Assembly: GCA_964468125.1 (NCBI GenBank) | Contig: CAYXVF010000150.1 | Coordinates: 1-12,105, forward strand | Direction of reading: 5' to 3' | Length of the DNA: 12,105 nt | Source: CAYXVF01 sp964468125 | GTDB lineage: Bacteria; Myxococcota; XYA12-FULL-58-9; CAYXVF01 | Shown here: piece by piece, positions 1 through 4,767 of the stretch | Layout: each line of letters begins with the position of its first letter | Numbering within the stretch: the first letter of the stretch is position 1 | The notes under the pieces: model-generated | The model's database searches: none | The model's input: only the letters and a program-made list of their open reading frames with translations | Told to the model about the DNA's origin: nothing | Program-made: the position numbers and the translations under genes

Positions 1-68
1 CGTCGAAGCCCGCGTTCGAGAACGTGGACATCGACCTGGAGACCGGGAAGATCGTGGGACTCTTCTAG
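1..68 (+). CDS. C-terminal end of an unidentified protein (partial)
   Basis: An open frame enters from the left edge (first full codon at 3) and ends at TAG 66-68. It encodes 21 residues reading SKPAFENVDIDLETGKIVGL then F. GC-rich third positions fit a genuine coding tail. The fragment is too short to assign a family, and no function is proposed. It converges on the leftward protease gene, whose stop codon lies 26 bases beyond. Confidence 0.6.
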   Translation, partial: SKPAFENVDIDLETGKIVGLF

Positions 69-94
69 GCACGTCTCACCTAGCCTAGCGTTTT
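65..94 (+). terminator. Possible weak intrinsic terminator of the left-edge gene
   Basis: CTAGGC (65-70) and GCCTAG (83-88) form a 6-bp stem with a 12-base loop, followed after CG by TTTT (91-94). The left arm includes the stop codon of the upstream gene. The stem is short, the loop long and the T-run only four bases, so termination here is a suggestion. It sits exactly between two convergent stop codons, where a terminator is expected. Confidence 0.3.
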
Positions 95-1614
95 CACGGC
101 ATGGTGTAGGTCAGGTCCACCCGGTACGTGGCGGATCTGTAGCCGCGCACCATGAAGTACGCCTCGGTCGTGCCATTTGGTACGGTCAGCGTGCACGTTT
201 CCGTCGCGCCACTGCGATAGGGTCGACAGTCGTAGTTGCTGGTGGTGGGTGGCGCTCCAAAGCGAACGTAGAGGTCCGGGTCACCGGAGCCCGTCATCAC
301 GGCGGTCAGATCCGTTGCCGCCGCGACCGAGAACGGCCCGTAGCTCTTGATCTCGCGCCGAGCCACCGCGTCCTCAAAGGACTCGGTGACCTCACCACCC
401 TCATCCGGCGGTGGCTCGGTCCCGTCGCTCGGAGTCAGGTACATCACCGTCAGCTCATAGGTCGACGCGCTGTAACCGCGCACCATCACGTGGGCGGTGC
501 TCACGTCTGCCGGCACCGGAATGCGGCAGGTTTCGTCCGATCCATTCAAATAGGGGCGGCAATCAAACTCGCTCGCCGTCGGCGCATCGCCAAAACGAAC
601 GTAGAGGTCAGCGTCTCCCGTACCGGTCATGGTCGCGGTGAAGGTCGAGCGTCCCACGACCTCGAAAGCTTCGAAGCGATCCTCATCGCCCTGGGCGAGC
701 TCGCCGGAAAAGCTTTCGCTCACCTCATCGCCTCCCGGCGGCGGCAGCGGCTCCCCGCCACCGACCTCCGGCGCGGTCTCAGCGATCCATGCCTCGAAGG
801 CCGAGACCCGGGCGTAGAGACCAGGGTAGTTCGGTCGGGCGCAGCCGCGTCCCCAGCTCGTCGCGCCGGCGAGGGCGTAGACCCCATTCTCGTCTCGCAC
901 CACCAGCGGCCCGCCCGAGTCCCCCTGGCACGCATCCTTGCCGCCGACACCGACAATCCCCGCCGCGATCTGGTCGTCGGTGATCGTGCGGCCGTAGAGC
1001 TCGCTCGTCTCTTCGTTCGATACGATGGGAACGGCGACCTGCTGCAGGTTCGGGCTCAGGTTGCCGCCTTCAGAAAGGGTGCCCCACCCGGTCACCACCG
1101 ACAGGAGTCCCGCGTCGGTCAGCCCTGCCGCGGCCTGCGCTTCGGTCAGCACCGAGATCTTCTGAACGGTCGGGCCACTGAGATCGAAGGGCTCGCTCAC
1201 TTTGACCAGCGCCAGGTCGCCGCCGTCCGGTGCGGAGCCGTTGTAGCCCGGGTAGACCAGAACGGCTTCGACGTCGCGATCTTGCCCCTGAGTGTCGGCG
1301 GATTCGGTCACCCCCGCGCGAATGAAGAAGGTCCGTCCTCCGACGACGCAATGCGCAGCAGTGAGGACCCAATCCTCGTGTACCACCGAGCCGCCGCAGA
1401 AATGTCCAAAGCTTCCGGATTGGAGCGAAACCTGCCAGGGAAAGTCGGTGATGTCGGCGTCTGTTCCGCCGACGATCGTATCCGGCTTGCGGTTCGCAGC
1501 CGCTTTGTCGTCGCCATTGGTGCTGGCGGGCTGCTCCACCGCGATTTCGGTTCCGCACGCTCCGACGAACGCGAGCGCACAGACCCCTACGAGGTCACTC
1601 CATCTCATCTTCAT
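94..1614 (-). CDS. Secreted trypsin-like serine protease (S1) with two C-terminal PPC domains, probable lipoprotein
   Basis: A 506-residue extracytoplasmic endopeptidase of the chymotrypsin/trypsin family. The ATG at 1614 is chosen because AGGAGA lies 9 bases upstream and the protein then opens with a signal peptide ending in a lipobox-like FVGAC (Cys20). The open frame extends upstream to 1764, but those 50 residues do not look like a leader. The mature protease begins at IVGG (47-50). The catalytic triad is His88 (TAAHC), Asp133 (DLAL) and Ser233 (GDSGGP). Asp227, six residues before the serine, matches trypsin Asp189 and predicts cleavage after Arg or Lys. Cys73/89 and Cys229/258 match two conserved disulfides; the third trypsin disulfide is absent. 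Two similar PPC-type beta-sandwich domains (about 298-392 and 408-504), each with a DLYVRFG motif and a Cys pair, follow Pro/Gly-rich linkers. PPC domains usually accompany secreted peptidases and are often removed on maturation. Substrate is unknown. It lies downstream of the lysR gene on the same strand. Confidence 0.93.
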   Translation of the reverse strand: MKMRWSDLVGVCALAFVGACGTEIAVEQPASTNGDDKAAANRKPDTIVGGTDADITDFPWQVSLQSGSFGHFCGGSVVHEDWVLTAAHCVVGGRTFFIRAGVTESADTQGQDRDVEAVLVYPGYNGSAPDGGDLALVKVSEPFDLSGPTVQKISVLTEAQAAAGLTDAGLLSVVTGWGTLSEGGNLSPNLQQVAVPIVSNEETSELYGRTITDDQIAAGIVGVGGKDACQGDSGGPLVVRDENGVYALAGATSWGRGCARPNYPGLYARVSAFEAWIAETAPEVGGGEPLPPPGGDEVSESFSGELAQGDEDRFEAFEVVGRSTFTATMTGTGDADLYVRFGDAPTASEFDCRPYLNGSDETCRIPVPADVSTAHVMVRGYSASTYELTVMYLTPSDGTEPPPDEGGEVTESFEDAVARREIKSYGPFSVAAATDLTAVMTGSGDPDLYVRFGAPPTTSNYDCRPYRSGATETCTLTVPNGTTEAYFMVRGYRSATYRVDLTYTMP

Positions 1615-1637
1615 CCTATTCGCTCTCCTCATGGTCG

Positions 1638-1677
1638 CGCTTTGCGCGCGAACCTCTATTTGCGCGCTAACAAAGCG
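1638..1677 (-). promoter_or_regulatory. Bulged 12-bp stem-loop in the presumed leader of the protease gene
   Basis: Read leftward, CGCTTT (1677-1672), a GTTA bulge and GCGCGC (1667-1662) pair with GCGCGC (1649-1644) and AAAGCG (1643-1638). The loop is AAATAGAGGTTC. The structure ends 23 bases before the protease ATG and just upstream of its Shine-Dalgarno sequence (1624-1629). No U-run follows, so it is not a standard intrinsic terminator for lysR. It could stabilise the 5' end, modulate translation, or assist factor-dependent termination together with the C-rich, G-poor stretch just upstream on the leftward transcript (about 1675-1710). The pairing is seen directly; the role is inferred. I see no convincing -35/-10 pair for the protease in the 150-base gap. 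Confidence 0.4.
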
Positions 1678-1764
1678 TGGGAGAGGGGGAGCGGACAAGG
1701 GGAAAGTGACCACTGAATGAACTTCGTGCGCACCCTGTGTGACGAGTGGGGCTATGTAGGACAT

Positions 1765-2649
1765 CTACCGCAAGACGGCTTCGAGCCATTCAATGGCGGG
1801 GTCTAGCGCGCTCGGTCCATGGATGGCATAGGCGACGTTGAAGCCAGGCACTTCGATCGGTGGTTTCAAAGTGCGCACCGGACTAAACCGGCTGAAGAAT
1901 TCGCCAACTCTTCTCGGCAGTGTCACGACGAGATCGGAGTCGGCAACGATCGCTGGGATGGCCATGAAGTGGGGGACACTCAGAATCACGCGGCGCGTTT
2001 CTCCAGCGTGATCGAGACCCTGGTCCACGTTGCCTTCAACGATTCCTCGCGCGGACATCAAGATGTGGTGCTCGGACACGTAGCGCTTCCGCGTCATTCG
2101 CCTGCCGACTCTAGGGTGGTCGCGCGCCACGAGACACACGAATTCCTCTCGGAAGAGCGTCACTCGCGACTCGAGATGACGTATCGACCACTCATCGGCG
2201 ATGACCAGATCGATGTCCCCCTCCCGCAAACGCTCACTCACACGCTCGTCGAAGGGGAAGAGCTCCAGATACACGTTCGGTGCCTCGCTCCGGAGAGTGC
2301 GAATCAGCCCAGGAATGACCGTCAGCTCAGCGTAGTCAGTGGTCGCGATGCGAAAGCGACGGTCACTCGTTGCAGGGTCGAAGGTCGGGCGAGAGCCGAG
2401 GGTGTGCTCGATGGATCTGATGATTTCACGCAGCGGCCGCCGCAGGGAACGCGCCAGGGGCGTGGGCACCATTCGGGTCCCCTGCCGAACGAGCAGGGGA
2501 TCGTCGAAGAGCACGCGCAGACGGGCGAGCGCCGCACTGACCGCCGGTTGCGTTCGATGCAGGCGCGCAGCCGCCCGGGAGACGCTCTCTTCGCTCAAGA
2601 GAACGTTGAGGCTGACGAGGAGGTTCAGGTCGACCGAGGATAAATCCAT
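1765..2649 (-). CDS. LysR-family transcriptional regulator (NodD-like branch)
   Basis: A 294-residue protein, the usual length for a LysR-type regulator. The start MDLSSVDLNLLV matches the common family opening, supporting the ATG at 2649. The N-terminal winged helix-turn-helix covers about residues 5-64, with the helix-turn-helix near 22-42 (SRAAARLHRTQPAVSAAL) followed by the typical FDDPLLVR. The C-terminal periplasmic-binding-protein-like effector domain runs from about 95 (RRFRIATTDYAE) to 290. The ATTDY and GDIDLVI segments recall the NodD/LinR-type effector-domain group. The ligand cannot be read from sequence. The gene is divergent from an aldo/keto reductase, its most likely target, and autoregulation from the shared AT-rich gap is expected for the family. 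No Shine-Dalgarno sequence precedes the ATG, and a promoter-like element lies so close that the mRNA may be leaderless. The protease gene follows 150 bases downstream, so read-through is possible. Confidence 0.93.
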   Translation of the reverse strand: MDLSSVDLNLLVSLNVLLSEESVSRAAARLHRTQPAVSAALARLRVLFDDPLLVRQGTRMVPTPLARSLRRPLREIIRSIEHTLGSRPTFDPATSDRRFRIATTDYAELTVIPGLIRTLRSEAPNVYLELFPFDERVSERLREGDIDLVIADEWSIRHLESRVTLFREEFVCLVARDHPRVGRRMTRKRYVSEHHILMSARGIVEGNVDQGLDHAGETRRVILSVPHFMAIPAIVADSDLVVTLPRRVGEFFSRFSPVRTLKPPIEVPGFNVAYAIHGPSALDPAIEWLEAVLR

Positions 2650-2653
2650 GAGA

Positions 2654-2681
2654 TTGATATTACTGATAAAGAGTATCTATT
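2654..2681 (+). promoter_or_regulatory. Candidate promoter and LysR operator region of the aldo/keto reductase gene
   Basis: TTGATA (2654-2659; 5 of 6 to the -35 consensus), a 16-base spacer and TCTATT (2676-2681; 4 of 6 to the -10). The same bases contain GATA-AAGAG-TATC (2665-2677), an interrupted palindrome 13 bases long, the size of a LysR T-N11-A half-site core although its end bases are G and C. Another GATA lies at 2656-2659. This element overlaps the opposite-strand lysR promoter candidate almost completely, so a bound regulator could affect both. Inferred from sequence only. Confidence 0.3.
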
Positions 2682-2685
2682 TGAA
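2657..2685 (-). promoter_or_regulatory. Candidate promoter of the lysR gene
   Basis: Read leftward, TTCAAA (2685-2680; 4 of 6 to TTGACA), a 17-base spacer and TAATAT (2662-2657; 4 of 6 to TATAAT). The predicted transcription start falls at about 2650, essentially at the lysR ATG (2649), so the transcript would have almost no leader. The element lies in the AT-rich island shared with the reductase gene. Confidence 0.4.
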
Positions 2686-2750
2686 TGATGCGTCGGGTGC
2701 CCCTATCTCGGAGTTGCGTCGACGGACGGCGCACACGGAGGAGACGAATG

Positions 2751-3800
2751 ATGCGCTACACGATGTTTGGACCCACGGGATTGCGGGTATCGGAGCTCAG
2801 CCTCGGAACGATGACTTTCGGGGAAGATTGGGGATGGGGCTCACCGGTCGACGAAGCGAAGACGATCTTCGAGCGGTACGCCGAGGCTGGTGGAAACTTC
2901 ATCGACACGGCGAACCTCTACACGAATGGCACGAGCGAGCGGATCGTCGGCGAGCTCATCGCAGGTGAACGGCACAACTTCGTCGTCGCGACCAAGTTCT
3001 CACTGAGCACGAATCCAAAGGACCCCAACGCGGGCGGCAATCACCGAAAGAACATCTTTCGCGCTCTCGGGGAGAGCCTAGAACGCCTCCAGACCGACTA
3101 CATCGACATCTATTGGCTCCACGCGTGGGACTCTCTCACGCCCGCCGAGGAAGTGATGCGCGCCCTCGATGACATCGTTCGCAGTGGCCGCGTTCACTAC
3201 ATCGGGCTCTCCGATGCACCCGCTTGGTATCTCGCCAAGGCCAACATGTTGGCCGAGCTCCGCGGGGGGACCGCCTTCGCCGGGATTCAAATGCAGTACA
3301 GCTTGATCGAACGCTCGATCGAGCGAGAGCTATTGCCCTACGCGCAGAGTCACGGCCTGACGACTGCGGCTTGGTCGCCACTGGGGGGCGGTATGCTCAC
3401 GGGCAAGTACGGCGCCGGTGCTCGCCGCACCGAAGCCGCTGGCGCCCGCCATGCGGAAGGGGGACTGCGAGACTATTTCCTGACCGATCGAAACTTCGCG
3501 ATCGCCGCGGTCGTAGAAGAGGTCGCGAAGGAGCACGGCTGCTCCATGGCTCAGGTAGCTCTCGCATGGCTGCGACACGAACGGTCAGGCATCATCCCGA
3601 TTCTCGGTGCGCGCAAAGAGACCCAGCTCGCGGACAACCTCGCGAGCCTCGAGCTCGAGCTGACCGCCGAGCAGGTGAGGCGTCTCGACGAGGTGAGCGC
3701 GATTCCCTTGGGCTTTCCCTACGACTTCTTGTCGATGATGAAGTCTGTGGTCCTCGGCGAAGCGGCAGGCCAGATCGACTCGGATCGCATCCGCTACTGA
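2751..3800 (+). CDS. Aldo/keto reductase family oxidoreductase
   Basis: A cytoplasmic NADPH-dependent oxidoreductase of the (beta/alpha)8-barrel aldo/keto reductase superfamily, 349 residues. GGAGGAG at 2737-2743 lies 7 bases before the ATG at 2751 and 4 before an adjacent ATG at 2748, so 2751 is preferred. The frame is open back to 2685, but that stretch overlaps the promoter region and encodes an Arg-rich, unlikely N-terminus. The catalytic tetrad is complete: Asp52 and Tyr57 (FIDTANLYTNG), Lys82 (VVATKF) and His124 (YWLHAWD). Further family signatures are the N-terminal LRVSELSLGTMTFG, the barrel segment YSLIERSIERELLPYA, AWSPLGGGMLTGKY, and IPILGARKETQLADNL, which usually contacts the cofactor phosphate. 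It is intact and resembles the bacterial sugar/aldehyde-type group (YajO/Tas-like). The substrate is not predictable. The divergent LysR regulator suggests inducible expression. Confidence 0.93.
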   Translation: MRYTMFGPTGLRVSELSLGTMTFGEDWGWGSPVDEAKTIFERYAEAGGNFIDTANLYTNGTSERIVGELIAGERHNFVVATKFSLSTNPKDPNAGGNHRKNIFRALGESLERLQTDYIDIYWLHAWDSLTPAEEVMRALDDIVRSGRVHYIGLSDAPAWYLAKANMLAELRGGTAFAGIQMQYSLIERSIERELLPYAQSHGLTTAAWSPLGGGMLTGKYGAGARRTEAAGARHAEGGLRDYFLTDRNFAIAAVVEEVAKEHGCSMAQVALAWLRHERSGIIPILGARKETQLADNLASLELELTAEQVRRLDEVSAIPLGFPYDFLSMMKSVVLGEAAGQIDSDRIRY

Positions 3801-3844
3801 GCGCGCGCATCTTCCCTCGAGCACGCTCTGTGCGCTGGTCTAAC

Positions 3845-4438
3845 CTAGCGGCTGAGAAGCTCGTTCTCAGGAAAACGGCGCGAGAGACGATTCATGACTG
3901 AGGCTGCCGTCCCCGAAGTGAGCGTCAGCGTGCCTTCTGGATCGAGGTTACAGGCGTTCTCATCGATCCGATGGATTCGGAGCGTCCCGCTCATGAAAGC
4001 GAGCATGTAGTACTGACCGTCGAGCTCGACCGGCACCGTGCGAACGCCAGGCTGCACATTGGGCTGCGCGGTGCACCCGGCGGGGACGTTGCCGGTGCCT
4101 CGCTCGAGGAGAGCCTCCGCGAGGCGGACACCTTCGGGCTCGGTCTCGGCAACCTTTGGAGCGCTCCCATGAACCATGACGAGCCACGAGCCCGGCTCTC
4201 CGCGGCAGCCAAACACTCGGCTCTCACCGTCTGGCTCGCGCTCGAGGCAATCGACGCGCTCTCCACCGACGTGGAGCGACAGATCCTCAGAGGCGGCACC
4301 GCCGCTGGTAGGCATGCCCATGATGTTGACCCAGGGCTTCGGTCGACCTTCGAGCCCCCATCGCTCGAATACTCCGCCTTCGGCGCGCCGGAAGGCGCAG
4401 TTTCCGCGGTAACAGATCTGCTCGACGCCGCTGGACAT
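3845..4438 (-). CDS. Hypothetical cysteine-containing protein of unknown function
   Basis: A 197-residue open frame with the strong G/C third-position bias of the neighbouring genes, so it is probably real. I do not recognise the family. It contains six cysteines (9, 14, 64, 78, 122, 163), an even number that suggests disulfides, plus a glycine/serine-rich segment near 42-50 and a beta-rich C-terminal half (TVPVELDGQYYMLAFMSG). No signal peptide or membrane segment is visible, which is odd if the cysteines are oxidised. An in-frame stop lies 13 codons upstream of the ATG, so the N-terminus cannot extend far. The ATG has no good Shine-Dalgarno sequence, only a run of seven G residues 3 bases before it. 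A frameshift or wrong start at this run is possible. The gene converges on the reductase with a 44-base gap and stands 329 bases from the MscS stop. Confidence 0.62.
   Translation of the reverse strand: MSSGVEQICYRGNCAFRRAEGGVFERWGLEGRPKPWVNIMGMPTSGGAASEDLSLHVGGERVDCLEREPDGESRVFGCRGEPGSWLVMVHGSAPKVAETEPEGVRLAEALLERGTGNVPAGCTAQPNVQPGVRTVPVELDGQYYMLAFMSGTLRIHRIDENACNLDPEGTLTLTSGTAASVMNRLSRRFPENELLSR
3852..3870. other. Perfect 7-bp stem-loop at the convergent gene junction
   Basis: CTGAGAA (3852-3858), loop GCTCG and TTCTCAG (3864-3870) form a perfect 7-bp hairpin. It overlaps the last codons of the leftward orphan gene and lies 52 bases beyond the reductase stop. Neither strand shows a T-run after it, so it is not a classic intrinsic terminator. 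It could protect mRNA 3' ends or contribute to termination of the convergent transcripts. Just before it, AGCGCGC (3799-3805) can pair with GTGCGCT in the 44-base intergenic gap, allowing one G-U pair. Confidence 0.35.
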
Positions 4439-4505
4439 CAGCCCCCCCGATCGCTTGCCATGATACGTACGGGGTTATCGGTCGCGCCTCGACCACCGTT
4501 GCGTC

Positions 4506-4610
4506 TCATCCCGCGTCCAGGCGTTTTGTCGCGTCGGAAAACACTGAGAAATCCAGCTTCTTCATTTGGACGAACAAAAAACGACTCGCTCGACGCAACC
4601 TTTGCTTCAT
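4506..4610 (-). CDS. Possible small basic protein (34 residues), unproven
   Basis: An ATG at 4610 is preceded by a perfect AGGAGG (4626-4621) at 10-base spacing and opens a frame ending at TGA 4508-4506. The product starts MKQRLRRASRFLFVQMKKLD, with nine Arg/Lys against three Asp, and has no clear membrane helix. It lies between the MscS and orphan genes on the same strand. The ribosome binding site is better than that of the following orphan gene, but spacing is long and the ORF is short enough to arise by chance. I recognise no homologue. Confidence 0.22.
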   Translation of the reverse strand: MKQRLRRASRFLFVQMKKLDFSVFSDATKRLDAG

Positions 4611-4642
4611 GCGATCGATCCCTCCTGTGATCTCAAGGCTCT

Positions 4643-4681
4643 CGTTGAGCGCCTTCGCCTCTAACAACGACGTGCTCAACG
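4643..4681. repeat. 8-bp inverted repeat with a 23-base loop
   Basis: CGTTGAGC (4643-4650) is perfectly complementary to GCTCAACG (4674-4681). It lies 87-125 bases beyond the MscS stop codon in the leftward direction. No T-run follows on that strand. It may be a 3'-UTR structure or chance. Confidence 0.3.
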
Positions 4682-4695
4682 CAGGGATCGGCAGA

Positions 4696-4723
4696 CACGA
4701 TGCAGTTGGCACGATGCATTTGG
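4696..4723. repeat. 14-bp tandem duplication
   Basis: CACGATGCAGTTGG (4696-4709) is followed directly by CACGATGCATTTGG (4710-4723), 13 of 14 bases identical. The second copy plus the next six bases form a small hairpin, CACGAT (4710-4715) with ATCGTG (4724-4729). It lies 45-72 bases beyond the MscS stop codon and does not overlap a supported gene. Confidence 0.6.
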
Positions 4724-4767
4724 ATCGTGTTTGTCGGTCCTCATCGGGAGGTACGAGGCCCGATCGC

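Larger units (their letters stand above)
4439..4767. other. Sparse intergenic stretch between the MscS gene and the orphan gene
   Basis: No long convincing gene occurs in these 329 bases. They contain a possible 34-codon leftward ORF (4506-4610), a 14-bp tandem repeat (4696-4723), an inverted repeat CGTTGAGC/GCTCAACG (4643-4650 and 4674-4681, 23-base loop), and a locally AT-richer part (about 4530-4600) with an A6 run at 4576-4581. I see no clear promoter for the orphan gene and no canonical terminator for the MscS gene. Confidence 0.5.

Noticed and set aside
490..1716. 408-codon rightward open frame opposite the protease
   Set aside because: No recognisable domain, Arg/Gly/Ala-rich, and fully overlaps the well-supported protease.
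1615..1764. Extended 50-residue N-terminus of the protease starting at ATG 1764
   Set aside because: It would place the signal peptide and lipobox internally, runs through the bulged stem-loop, and starts three bases outside the lysR stop with no Shine-Dalgarno sequence. The ATG at 1614 has AGGAGA and an immediate leader.
4574..4602. T6 run on the minus strand as a terminator of the MscS gene
   Set aside because: Only a 3-bp stem can be drawn before the run, which is too weak for an intrinsic terminator.
3971..4630. 219-codon rightward open frame opposite the orphan gene
   Set aside because: Considered because the orphan gene itself is unrecognised. Third-position GC bias and codon choice look better on the leftward strand, and this frame has no clear ribosome binding site or domain. 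Some doubt remains.
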